Assembly (NCBI RefSeq): GCF_000374485.1
Contig: NZ_KB894500.1
Location: forward strand, 62,001-126,000
Direction of reading: 5' to 3'
Origin: Algicola sagamiensis DSM 14643
Lineage (GTDB): Bacteria > Pseudomonadota > Gammaproteobacteria > Enterobacterales > Alteromonadaceae
Length of the DNA: 64,000 nt
The position numbers and the translations under genes are program-made. Below, piece after piece: positions 29,361-37,941 of this stretch. The notes beneath the pieces are model-generated. The model was not told the DNA's origin and ran no database searches. It saw only the letters and a list, made by a program, of their open reading frames with translations. The stretch's first letter is position 1; each line of letters opens with the position of its first letter.

Positions 29361-30098
29361 ATGTTAGAAGTACTTTATCAGGATGAATGGCTGGTTGCCG
29401 TGAATAAACCGAGTGGTTTGCTAGTGCATCGTTCTTTTCTTGACCGCCATGAAACACAGTTCGCAATGCAAATGGTTCGGGATCAAATTGGGCAACATGT
29501 ATATCCTGTGCATCGATTAGACAGGCCGACTTCTGGTGTTCTTTTATTTGCATTAGACTCGGATACTGCACGTTTGATGACGGAGCTTTTTGCCAATAAA
29601 GAGATGGAAAAACAGTATCTGGCTGTGGCTCGTGGCTATTTGAAAGAAGCACAACGCCTGGATTATCCGCTTAAAGAGAAGTTGGATAAAATCGCAGATA
29701 AATTTGCCGATCAGGATAAGGAAGCACAAGATGCAGTGACCTGTTTTTATCCAATCAATCAGGTCGAGTTGAATGTCCCTGTTGGCCGATATGCGACTGC
29801 AAGGTATTCCCTGGTCAAAGCGATTCCCGAGACGGGGCGAAAGCATCAGATCCGCCGGCATCTATCTCATTTGCGCCATCCAATCATTGGGGATACAACG
29901 CATGGTGATGGCAAGCATAACAAGATGTTTCGAGATGATCTTTCGGTAAGACGTCTATTGCTGGTGGCGAAGAAGTTGTCTTTTGTTCATCCGGTTAAGC
30001 AAACCAAATTAGAAATTCAGGCACCTCTTGGGGAAGAAGTCCTGACATTGTTTGAAAAGTTGGGATGGCCTGCACAAGAATCAGATTACAAAATATGA
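29361..30098 (+). CDS. truC: tRNA pseudouridine(65) synthase
   Basis: 245 residues from ATG 29361, directly after the yqcC stop; the frame extends to 29304 but that would overlap yqcC. It is a RluA-type pseudouridine synthase with the catalytic Asp in HRLDRPTSGVLLFAL, plus ETGRKHQIRRHLSH and HPIIGDTTHGDGKHN. TruC makes pseudouridine 65 in tRNA-Ile and tRNA-Asp. Start and context agree. Confidence 0.93.
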   Translation: MLEVLYQDEWLVAVNKPSGLLVHRSFLDRHETQFAMQMVRDQIGQHVYPVHRLDRPTSGVLLFALDSDTARLMTELFANKEMEKQYLAVARGYLKEAQRLDYPLKEKLDKIADKFADQDKEAQDAVTCFYPINQVELNVPVGRYATARYSLVKAIPETGRKHQIRRHLSHLRHPIIGDTTHGDGKHNKMFRDDLSVRRLLLVAKKLSFVHPVKQTKLEIQAPLGEEVLTLFEKLGWPAQESDYKI

Positions 30099-30255
30099 TT
30101 TATCGCACCTTTTTCGATTCAATCGAGTGTGTTCCCTGAGTCATTTTTGTCCATAAAGTCTGTGATGCAAACAAAGGTCGTTTTGTCACAACAGTCAGGA
30201 TTGTCCTTGATCATCTATACTTATGATGTTGTATCGTTGTAGATGAGAGGGCAAG

Positions 30256-30864
30256 ATGTTTTCGACCCACACGATGAGAAATCATTCTCTTCAAAATCGT
30301 CGTAAATTTTTTACGACAGGACAAGTTGCAAATTATTGTGGTGTTCACTTTCGTACTGTGATCCGATGGATTGAAAAAGGCTACATAGCTGCACATACGT
30401 TACCTGGAAGAGGTGATAATCGTATCACAGAAGAAGAACTGATTCGATTTTTACAGGAAAATGAGATGCCCATTCCTGACGATCTAAAACAAACAGCAAG
30501 TCGTGTGCTCATCGTGGATGATGAAAACGATATGGCTCGTGCCATTGAGCGTGTTTTGAAAAGAAAAGGTTACAACACCGCGATTGCCAATGGCGGCTTT
30601 CAAACCGGAGCAATGTTATATAGTTTTAAGCCGGATTTGATTACGCTCGACCTGAAAATGCCTGGTATGGATGGTTACCGCTTGATGGAGTTCATTCGTT
30701 CAGAAGAAAACTGCCAAGACGTTAAAATTCTCGTTATTTCAGGTCTCTCACGGGGTGACCTTTTATCTGCCTGTATTGAGGGTGCTGATAGTTGTTTAGA
30801 AAAACCTTTTCGTAATCATGATTTGTTAGAGGAAGTTCGCTGTTTAATCGGCGAGCCGAACTAA
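30256..30864 (+). CDS. Response regulator with N-terminal excisionase-type HTH and C-terminal receiver
   Basis: 202 residues. An N-terminal MerR/excisionase-like helix-turn-helix (about 18-72, FFTTGQVANYCGVHFRTVIRWIEKG) precedes a receiver domain (about 83-198) with phosphoacceptor Asp132 in TLDLKMPGMDG and Lys in CLEKPF. Most response regulators have the receiver first, so the order is reversed. Start ATG 30256 has gagaggg upstream. There is no adjacent kinase. It lies between truC and yqcA, genes that are contiguous in E. coli, and precedes a secreted lectin-like gene with tandem repeats in its upstream region. Confidence 0.88.
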   Translation: MFSTHTMRNHSLQNRRKFFTTGQVANYCGVHFRTVIRWIEKGYIAAHTLPGRGDNRITEEELIRFLQENEMPIPDDLKQTASRVLIVDDENDMARAIERVLKRKGYNTAIANGGFQTGAMLYSFKPDLITLDLKMPGMDGYRLMEFIRSEENCQDVKILVISGLSRGDLLSACIEGADSCLEKPFRNHDLLEEVRCLIGEPN

Positions 30865-30888
30865 ACGATATCCTTCCATTTCTTTATT

Positions 30889-30930
30889 ACGACAGAGAAT
30901 CATTATCGCGTTTGATATTTTCTCTGTCGT
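30889..30930. repeat. Inverted repeat after HTH-receiver gene
   Basis: acgacagagaa (30889-30899) and ttctctgtcgt (30920-30930) form a perfect 11-bp inverted repeat with a 20-base loop, 24 bases past the stop. There is no T-run, so it may be a weak terminator, an RNA stabiliser or an operator. Confidence 0.6.
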
Positions 30931-30959
30931 GAAATCTCAACCGAAAGATAGACTTTAAT

Positions 30960-30990
30960 GTATCACTTGCAAAATTGTATCACTTGCAAA
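30960..30990. repeat. Tandem 14-bp direct repeat upstream of lectin-like gene
   Basis: gtatcacttgcaaa occurs at 30960-30973 and exactly again at 30977-30990, a 17-base period, 60 bases before the start codon at 31050. This is a plausible operator for a tandem-binding regulator, with the HTH-receiver protein next door as the obvious candidate. The repeat is seen; its role is inferred. Confidence 0.7.
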
Positions 30991-31049
30991 GTTCATTCAA
31001 TTCGATATTCTTGTTCCCCTTTTTAAAACGATAAAGTGTGGGAAACACC

Positions 31050-31910
31050 ATGAAAAAAAATCGGTATATTTTAGGTCTACTATTACTTGCCTCAAGTTTT
31101 GTTTCTACTGCGGCACAAATTTACGCTGACCACTGTCGTGGGATCAATGTCGATGTGAACATCGAAATTTTTAATGGCAATGACTCCGCGATGTGGATCC
31201 CATACGGGAAAGCCAAGATGGGGGTGAATGCACAAAACAGACTCGATTGTGCGCGTAATCAAGGGAGTTGCAAACTCCGTATGTGGCCTGTGACATCGCC
31301 AAAACAACATGCGAAAGTGTATACGTTAAGCCATGACAGTCGCTTTTATTTTTGTAATATCTTAGGGAATAATAGTCTCCCAGAAATTTTGCCGTTACGA
31401 GGCAGCTGCTCAAATGCTTGGCTATGTCGAGGAGAGTATCCTCCGCGTCCGATCCCGGATCATATTTCAAGCGATGTGCCACTGAATCAAATCATCTCCC
31501 TTCGTTCACAGAATTATCCCAATATGTGCTTGAAGCATGAGAACTTCCAGATGTACCTTCGTCCATGTGATTTCAATAATAATGATTTTAAATTTGAAGT
31601 TGTGCCTGGACTGCTTGATAGTGACAATAAAATCTCCTTTGAGTCAGTCAGTCACCGTGGGTATTATCTAAGGCACAAGAGTTATAAAATGCGCATGGAT
31701 AAACTCTCATCTAGCACGGATAAACTCCAGCTAAAATCTGATGCGTCTTTTTGGGCCGTCCAAAGCTATGCAGACTTAAATCGGTTTGCCTTTCGTATCC
31801 CATTTACGGACAATTTATATCTTCGCCACAAGAACTACGCCTTTATCATTGACAATGTACAAACAGAATTAGACACCAAAGATACGTCATTTGAATTTGT
31901 CGTTCATTAG
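31050..31910 (+). CDS. Secreted protein with AbfB/beta-trefoil-like carbohydrate-binding domain
   Basis: 286 residues from ATG 31050; a GTG at 31038 is less likely. A signal peptide (about 1-25) precedes an N-terminal Cys-containing domain (about 27-130, unrecognised). The C-terminal domain (about 150-286) repeats ISLRSQNYPNMCLKH, YYLRHKSYKM and LYLRHKNYAF, ending DTSFEFV. These YLRH repeats are characteristic of AbfB (CBM42) arabinose-binding trefoils, usually attached to glycosidases. No catalytic glycosidase domain is present. It could be a secreted lectin or sugar-binding accessory protein. Confidence 0.72.
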   Translation: MKKNRYILGLLLLASSFVSTAAQIYADHCRGINVDVNIEIFNGNDSAMWIPYGKAKMGVNAQNRLDCARNQGSCKLRMWPVTSPKQHAKVYTLSHDSRFYFCNILGNNSLPEILPLRGSCSNAWLCRGEYPPRPIPDHISSDVPLNQIISLRSQNYPNMCLKHENFQMYLRPCDFNNNDFKFEVVPGLLDSDNKISFESVSHRGYYLRHKSYKMRMDKLSSSTDKLQLKSDASFWAVQSYADLNRFAFRIPFTDNLYLRHKNYAFIIDNVQTELDTKDTSFEFVVH

Positions 31911-32044
31911 TGACGCAGGCATGTGGAGGTATTGTAGGGTGCTTCCACTTCGCATGTGTATTCAGTATGATAACGCATGAGGCTTTGTGGATGGTCTATT
32001 GGTTTGAAGCAAACATTTGCTTGAAAAATATATAAGGATAAATT

Positions 32045-32494
32045 ATGGCTAAAATAGCGATTGTTGTCGGGACGGTTTATGGTGCAGCTCAGTTTGTTGC
32101 TGAACAAGCCGCGGAAGTACTTGAAGGTTTATCCCACCAAGTCAATGTTTATGACGACCCTGAAGTTTCAAAGATTACAGCGCCTGATGTTGACTTCATT
32201 CTTGTAATCAGCTCGACAACGGGTGCCGGTGATTTACCACCGAATATTACCGAGTTTTATGTCAATCTGAAAGATCAATTCCCGTTACTCACAGGGAAAC
32301 AGTTTGCCGTCATTGCACTTGGTGATTCAAGCTATGGTGAAACTTATTGTGGAGGTGGTGCTCAATTGGATGCACTGTTTGAAGAGCTACAAGCAACGCG
32401 ATTAAAAGGTATGCTAAAAATAGATGCATGTGAATACATGCAACCAGAAGATGCAGCATTACCTTGGATAAAATCTTGGGCAGAAAACCTGTAA
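32045..32494 (+). CDS. yqcA: Flavodoxin YqcA
   Basis: 149 residues, identical in length to E. coli YqcA as I recall it. The FMN phosphate loop is GTVYGAAQFVAE; SSTTGAGDLPPN and ALGDSSYGETYCGGG loops bind the flavin. It is a MioC-like short flavodoxin acting as a cytoplasmic electron carrier. In E. coli it directly follows truC; here two unrelated genes intervene. Confidence 0.9.
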   Translation: MAKIAIVVGTVYGAAQFVAEQAAEVLEGLSHQVNVYDDPEVSKITAPDVDFILVISSTTGAGDLPPNITEFYVNLKDQFPLLTGKQFAVIALGDSSYGETYCGGGAQLDALFEELQATRLKGMLKIDACEYMQPEDAALPWIKSWAENL

Positions 32495-32501
32495 TAAAAT
32501 A

Positions 32502-32527
32502 AAGAAGGGCTTTGCAAAGCCCTTCTC
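32502..32527 (+). terminator. Terminator after yqcA
   Basis: agaagggcttt and aaagcccttct form an 11-bp stem around gc, 8 bases after the stop, followed by a weak ca-t tail. Strong hairpin, weak T-run. Confidence 0.7.
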
Positions 32528-32570
32528 ATACGAAATGATAATCTCGATTTACCCATTCCCTATATCGTTG

Positions 32571-32732
32571 TTACTTCAAGAATCGCTGTCTAAGGCATTC
32601 AGATAATGCATCCCCTTCATCGGTTAAACACAGATCGTTGATCCGAGTCATTTTGCCCGAGAAGACATAAAGTATCCCTCCAAAGACTGAAAAGAGATGA
32701 TAGAGATTACTTTGAGCGAGTAGGCTATGCAC
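32571..32732 (-). CDS. Candidate small ORF downstream of TonB receptor
   Basis: 53 residues from a GTG with ttggag close upstream, 15 bases after the receptor stop. The sequence has a central hydrophobic stretch (LYHLFSVFGGILYVFSG) and a charged end (CLTDEGDALSECLRQRF). No family is recognised. It could be a real small membrane protein coupled to the receptor gene or a chance ORF. Confidence 0.3.
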   Translation of the reverse strand: MHSLLAQSNLYHLFSVFGGILYVFSGKMTRINDLCLTDEGDALSECLRQRFLK

Positions 32733-32747
32733 CCGCTCCAAGTTGAG

Positions 32748-35450
32748 TTAGAAACTCACCGTCACTTTACCATAGACAAATCGTCCTTCAGCACTATGTG
32801 TCGCAGTGTCATAGCCCATGAAATCAGAATAGATGAATGGTGGTTCTTCGTTGAATAGGTTGTTTGCACCTAATGTGAATGTCCAGTTTTCTAGGCCATG
32901 GTAGGTGCCGGAGATATCAACGGTTTCCCATGCATCGACGGTGTGATGGCCTTTCTTGGCTTCATCATTATCCTTATATTCTCCAATGTAATTGAGACGA
33001 AAATTGGCTGTGTAATCTTGATAAGCCCAATCAATCGCTGCTGTCCAACGCCACTCAGGGTGTTGGAATTCACCAGCACGTTCTTTGGTGATATCGACGA
33101 GTTTGTTGTCTGCATTTAAGCCTGGTCGTGTTTCTTCGAATGAATTGACGAAGGTGCCTGCCAGTGATGTTTTAAACTCACCTGCATTGGAGTCCAAGGT
33201 GTAAGTCACGTCAAAATCGATGCCTGATGTTTTTTGTCGGCCGATATTTTGGAACTGATCGTGAACTCGATGAATTGAACCTAATACACCCGCATTCGAT
33301 AAATTTCTTTCAACAACACTGGGGTCATCGCCACGGCTCGATAATAGTGCCTGCGTATTCGAATCAATCAAATTTTCTTGATCATAATGCCAATAATCAA
33401 TAGCGAAACTGAAGCTATCCATAGGTTCGATGATGATGCCGAAGTTATAGCTCTCTGATTCTTCTGGCTTTAAGTTGGGGTTTCCTTTAAAAATAACTGT
33501 ATATTCAACAGGAGAGCAGTCGTTCTTTTCGCCAGTTTGCGCGCAACGCATCGTATCAACCAGAGTTGGAGATTGATCTGATTGTCCTAGACCAAGCTGG
33601 TGTAGTGAAGGCGCTCTGAAAGCCGTTCCCCAAGAACCACGTACGCTGAGGAAATCGGTTGGTGTATAAAGAAATGAAATTTTAGGATCGGTTGTTGTGC
33701 CAAAATCGCTGTAATCTTCGTGACGTAGTGCAAGCTGAATTTCTAGATCTTCGAGTGCTGGGATTGCAAGCTCGGCATAGATCGCAGTATTGTCACGTCT
33801 TCCTGAAGCGCGTGTTGCCTCAGTTCCAAAGATTTCACCATTCAGATATTGATTGTCTGGCGTGTCATTGATGGATTCTTCTCGATACTCAACGCCAACG
33901 GCAAGGCCAAGTGGACCATATGGCATTTCTGTGACAGCACCATTCAGGTTTGCTGAGAAGCTCTCCATTCTTGATGTTCCCTTACGCAATGTATGTGCTT
34001 GCATTTTGTCGATTTGAGACAGGAGTACTGTCGATGGTTCGAAGATGTCATATTCTTCTGCATCAATGAGTTGTTGGATCCGTTTTTGGTTCGCAAAACC
34101 ATTGAGTCCTTGCTCTGTTGCTGAGCTTCGGATATTTAAATAGGTTGTATTCCAGTTCCAATCCCCAAAGTCACCTTCTAGACCCAGAACGAATCGATAA
34201 TAATCTGAGTCGACTTGCTTACGGCGATTACCAAGCTCAACCATTCTACGGCGCATTTGTAGTGGAAGACCATGAAGCGCATGATCGGGCAAGTCTTTCA
34301 GTGGGTGGAATTTGTTATTGGCAGACATAAATAGTTCATTAAATCCGGGGCTTCCTGCACCTTGAACATAAGTTGAATTATGGCTGATATTGATTTCTGC
34401 AAATGAGCGAATCCAGTCGCTAAACTCTCGCTTGCCAAGATATGTGAATCCGACGCGCTCAGATGAAGGAGACAGGGTTGAGTGGGGGGCATAATCATAA
34501 CGGCAGGTTGTTGTACCATCTTTTCTTTTTGTGATATCACTTTGTGGGCATTGATCAGTACCGTACACATCAGCATATTCAAGTAAAGCAGGGTGTTTTA
34601 TAAAGTTTGGATCATTTTGCCACTCTTTTAATTTATCTTTGTTCGCTTCATCTTTCGTAAATTCATCTGCCCAAAGGCTAAAGGTGCCCGGGTAACCGGA
34701 AGAACTTCTGAAGTCATCACCGCCGTTGCGGGTTTGGTTGGCGGATTGAGAATACTCGCGCTGACTAAACAAGATTTGTTCTTTTTTGGTGTAGTCCAAG
34801 ATCACCGTATGGCTCGTATCTTTTCCGCTGTTGCCCCAAAGGAGTGACATACTGGTTTCTTTTGCTCCGCCATCCGCTGTGTCACCATGTTTTACTGTAA
34901 ATTCAGTTCCCTCAACATCATCGCGTAAAATGATATTGACGACACCAGCGATCGCATCGGAGCCATAAATTGCAGATGCACCATCTTTGAGAATATCGAC
35001 ACGTTTGATGGCAGAAAGCGGGATATTATTTAAGTCTACAAATGCGGTATCAATGCTTTTTGCAAAAGGGTTGACTGCGACGCGACGACCATTTATCAAT
35101 ACAAGTGTAGAGTCTGCGCCCAGCCCTCTTAGTGAGACACTTGCGGAACCATTGGCGGTATCATCACTATCATTGCCTTGCGCGCTAAATGTACCATTTC
35201 CACTAATGGGCAACTTTTGGAAAAGTGAAATAAGATCGGTGACTCCTGTTTTTTTGATATCTTCGGAAGACATGGATGTGACTGGGGAAGGACCTTCCAA
35301 ATCGGTTCGTTTGATATGGGAACCCGTGACTTCGATTCTTTCTATCTCTTCATCTGCGGCAATTGCTTGAGAAGACAGAGTAAAATAACTTGTGACTGCT
35401 AGCGCACAGCTTGAAATTCGGAAAATTTTCTTAATTTCCATCATGACCAT
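32748..35450 (-). CDS. TonB-dependent outer-membrane receptor
   Basis: 900 residues. A signal peptide ends near QAIAAD; the TonB-box-like region is EIERIEVTGSHIKRTD. The plug (about 45-165) has RGLGADSTLVLINGRRVAV and DGASAIYGSDAIAGVVNIIL, and the barrel ends FVYGKVTVSF. The true start may be ATG 35444 (MMEIKK), placing aggatgg at a good distance. It lies downstream of the MbnP/MbnH/outer-membrane genes on the same strand with a 182-base gap and no obvious terminator. It may therefore import the substrate or metal that locus handles. The substrate is unknown. Confidence 0.92.
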   Translation of the reverse strand: MVMMEIKKIFRISSCALAVTSYFTLSSQAIAADEEIERIEVTGSHIKRTDLEGPSPVTSMSSEDIKKTGVTDLISLFQKLPISGNGTFSAQGNDSDDTANGSASVSLRGLGADSTLVLINGRRVAVNPFAKSIDTAFVDLNNIPLSAIKRVDILKDGASAIYGSDAIAGVVNIILRDDVEGTEFTVKHGDTADGGAKETSMSLLWGNSGKDTSHTVILDYTKKEQILFSQREYSQSANQTRNGGDDFRSSSGYPGTFSLWADEFTKDEANKDKLKEWQNDPNFIKHPALLEYADVYGTDQCPQSDITKRKDGTTTCRYDYAPHSTLSPSSERVGFTYLGKREFSDWIRSFAEINISHNSTYVQGAGSPGFNELFMSANNKFHPLKDLPDHALHGLPLQMRRRMVELGNRRKQVDSDYYRFVLGLEGDFGDWNWNTTYLNIRSSATEQGLNGFANQKRIQQLIDAEEYDIFEPSTVLLSQIDKMQAHTLRKGTSRMESFSANLNGAVTEMPYGPLGLAVGVEYREESINDTPDNQYLNGEIFGTEATRASGRRDNTAIYAELAIPALEDLEIQLALRHEDYSDFGTTTDPKISFLYTPTDFLSVRGSWGTAFRAPSLHQLGLGQSDQSPTLVDTMRCAQTGEKNDCSPVEYTVIFKGNPNLKPEESESYNFGIIIEPMDSFSFAIDYWHYDQENLIDSNTQALLSSRGDDPSVVERNLSNAGVLGSIHRVHDQFQNIGRQKTSGIDFDVTYTLDSNAGEFKTSLAGTFVNSFEETRPGLNADNKLVDITKERAGEFQHPEWRWTAAIDWAYQDYTANFRLNYIGEYKDNDEAKKGHHTVDAWETVDISGTYHGLENWTFTLGANNLFNEEPPFIYSDFMGYDTATHSAEGRFVYGKVTVSF

Positions 35451-35632
35451 CCTGTATTTAATAAAAACTCATTATTGTTAGATATTTATTCTTTTTGAGG
35501 TTATCTTTCTAACACTTTGGGGTGGGGGAGGCAACAGGCGATTGTGGGCTTTCAGCGCGTGATATGGAGGTGAATGTCCCAGGAAGCTCTGGCAATACTT
35601 TTCAACTGCATCGTAAAGCCAGAACCAAAGCT

Positions 35633-36790
35633 TTAAAATTTGCCTATATCGAGGGTGGCTTGATAAACGAGCCAGATTTGATTTTCAGTATTTTCTGTTG
35701 TTTGGTCGTGCGTCAATTGGAGCTTCAAATCTTGCCCATGCTGAAATTGCCAGTTGAACATCGCGCTGATTCGGGATGGCTCGTGGCCATTTGAGAACAT
35801 AAATTCCGAAAACGTACTCAGGTTATCTGTTTTTAGTTTGTTATCGCTTGCTAATTGTTCGTATCGAATGGCTGCTCCCATCGAGTTGCCTTTCCAGTAG
35901 AGCTCATGCCACCATCCATCACTTTGGCTCTCGTACAACGCCTTGATCTGTTGGACATCTCTTAGCTCACCGGATTCATCACGGTATGCATATTCAAATT
36001 GCCAACCAAACTGGTGATATTGCACATCCATTCCAGCGGTCCATAAATAGCTATCTCCAGAGAAGATGATCTCTTTTTGTAGCTGGTTATGGGTATGCTC
36101 TACATCCAAATTACTGCGCTCATCAGCACGAAAATAACTGAGAGAAGTTTGAAAATGAATGTCCACATCTGTGATATGTTGGTGACCAAAATAGCTGAGT
36201 CCACCAGCTGCTGGTGTTGAGCTGTCTTTCGCACTTTTTGCGGGAAAATCATCGCCGCCTGTTGCCCAAAAATTCACACGGTGAAAATGATCTGCCCATG
36301 TTAGTAATAAGCCGACATCGTTAAAGTGCTCCCCTAAAAAAGCTTGTTGGCTGAGGCTTGCATCGATAAATCGCCATTTATGTGGGTGAACACCATTGTG
36401 CCAGCCGATTGGCGCATACCAACGGCCAACTTTGAGTTGCAGCTGTTCCCATGGTAGCTCTGGGCTGGCCCAAAACTCTTCAATAGTCAGGTTTTCATCT
36501 GCATGCTTTCCAATCACAAACTTACCAGAGCCCAAACCCGGCCGATAAGCAGCAAAAGCAATTTCAGCATGCATCAAGTTGAATCCTTCATCGTGCGGTC
36601 CTGCATTTCCCGGAACAATAAAGCCAGGGATCTTCCAAGTATTGGTTTCGCGTGAGTCTTGATACCAACCAGCCTGCATGAGTGCAGCTATCCCTTGGTC
36701 CGATTTTTTGTGAAATGGATCTGCAATTGTAGGATTGGAGAATAAGGTGCCGGCAGAAAAGGCACACATAATATAAAAATACGGTTTCAT
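35633..36790 (-). CDS. Outer-membrane beta-barrel protein in metallo-mystery locus
   Basis: 385 residues with a signal peptide (about 1-23, ending TIAD). The mature part is rich in His, Trp and Tyr and in amphipathic strands (LKVGRWYAPIGWHNGVHPHKW, DVQYHQFGWQFEYAYRDE, ending VYQATLDIGKF). It probably forms a porin-like barrel. The HPHKW, GHQHITDVDIH and EHTHNQ clusters could bind metal, but that is only suggested by composition. Its ATG overlaps the mbnH-like stop by 4 bases, so it is co-translated. Confidence 0.72.
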   Translation of the reverse strand: MKPYFYIMCAFSAGTLFSNPTIADPFHKKSDQGIAALMQAGWYQDSRETNTWKIPGFIVPGNAGPHDEGFNLMHAEIAFAAYRPGLGSGKFVIGKHADENLTIEEFWASPELPWEQLQLKVGRWYAPIGWHNGVHPHKWRFIDASLSQQAFLGEHFNDVGLLLTWADHFHRVNFWATGGDDFPAKSAKDSSTPAAGGLSYFGHQHITDVDIHFQTSLSYFRADERSNLDVEHTHNQLQKEIIFSGDSYLWTAGMDVQYHQFGWQFEYAYRDESGELRDVQQIKALYESQSDGWWHELYWKGNSMGAAIRYEQLASDNKLKTDNLSTFSEFMFSNGHEPSRISAMFNWQFQHGQDLKLQLTHDQTTENTENQIWLVYQATLDIGKF

Positions 36791-37941
36791 TGTTCCTGCT
36801 CAAACGGGTTCGAAAATCTTGGATTGTTGATAAAGTCACGATCAGTCAGACTCAGTAAAAACGCCTTCAGGTCTTGTTTTTCTTGCGTTGAAATGGAAAA
36901 GCCTTTCACGAAGTCACTTTTGAATGGGTTATACCGGCCATCGCCTTGATAGGGACCAGATGTGACATTGCGGCCACCAGCGGCGTAGAAATCAATCACT
37001 GCATCCAATGTTGCAATCGAACCATCGTGCATATAGGGCGCTGTCAGCTCAATATTACGCAGCGTTGGTGGGCGAAACTTCCCCATATCATCAGCTTCAT
37101 TCGTCACTTCAAAAATACCTGTATTGTTTTCTGGGTATGCACCATGTCTGTCAGTGTCGTATAGCCCTGTATTAAAAAACGGGCGGCTGACGAACTTCGT
37201 ATCCGCATGCACAGTAGAGTCACTAAAGTTAAATCCATTGTGGCAATGAAAACACTCCATTTTTTCTGAGTTAAATAGTGCCTGCCCACGTTTTGCTGAA
37301 GGGCTTAGCTCGCCACGATCAAAAGGGGCGTTATTTGAAATCAATCCACGGTTAAACACGGCGAGTGCATCGATGATTCGCGGAAAGGTTATCGGATCGG
37401 CTTCATCCGGAAAAGCCGCTTCAAATAAAGACACATATTTAGGCACATGACGAAATCGGGCGAGAATTTCCGGTTTATTCTTATCCGTCACACCAAGCTC
37501 TGTTGGTAATTCACCAAAAATAGGGATCACCAATTGTTGTTCAATTTGATGAAGGAGTGGGTTGCCCCAGGTGTAAGTCGCGTTATACGCGATATTGGTC
37601 AGCGTCTGAGAATTACGTGCGAGTTGCTCCCCTGTGGAACCTTTTGGCGTCACCTTTCCATCAGTAAAAGCAAATTGTTGCAAGTGACAAGATTCACAGG
37701 ATTGGGTTTGATTCCCGGATAAACGAACATCGTAAAACAAATGACGACCCAGCTGAAATTTTGCCTCTGTCGCTAGGTTTTCCTCGGGTTGCTTTGGCTT
37801 TGGAAAATGTTTTCTTTGAAATGAAAACCCATCCGGCGATGGTTCGTCATCCAAGGGTTCATGTTCAAACTCTGATTGATTACAGCCAGCCAGGAATAAC
37901 CCAGCTAGCAAAAGTACCCAGTGATACTGCAACTTTTTCAT
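36787..37941 (-). CDS. MbnH-like di-haem cytochrome c peroxidase family lipoprotein
   Basis: 384 residues with a lipobox LFLAGC (Cys20). It has two c-type haem sites, CESCH (82-86) and CFHCH (230-234), in a di-haem peroxidase/MauG-like fold, with PPTLRNIELTAPYMHDGSIATL typical of the family. The adjacent upstream gene encodes an MbnP-like protein, the signature of the metallo-mystery pair. In characterised MbnH/MbnP pairs the di-haem enzyme oxidises a Trp of MbnP to kynurenine, creating a copper-binding site. It begins on the base after the mbnP-like stop. Confidence 0.88.
   Translation of the reverse strand: MKKLQYHWVLLLAGLFLAGCNQSEFEHEPLDDEPSPDGFSFQRKHFPKPKQPEENLATEAKFQLGRHLFYDVRLSGNQTQSCESCHLQQFAFTDGKVTPKGSTGEQLARNSQTLTNIAYNATYTWGNPLLHQIEQQLVIPIFGELPTELGVTDKNKPEILARFRHVPKYVSLFEAAFPDEADPITFPRIIDALAVFNRGLISNNAPFDRGELSPSAKRGQALFNSEKMECFHCHNGFNFSDSTVHADTKFVSRPFFNTGLYDTDRHGAYPENNTGIFEVTNEADDMGKFRPPTLRNIELTAPYMHDGSIATLDAVIDFYAAGGRNVTSGPYQGDGRYNPFKSDFVKGFSISTQEKQDLKAFLLSLTDRDFINNPRFSNPFEQEQ

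Noticed and set aside
34987-35370. 127-codon plus-strand ORF opposite the TonB receptor plug
   Set aside because: Shadow of the receptor coding strand; no start signal or homology.
35451-35632. Search for a methanobactin-like precursor peptide in the gap between the outer-membrane gene and TonB receptor
   Set aside because: No small Cys-containing ORF with a plausible start was found, and MbnB/MbnC genes are not in the window.
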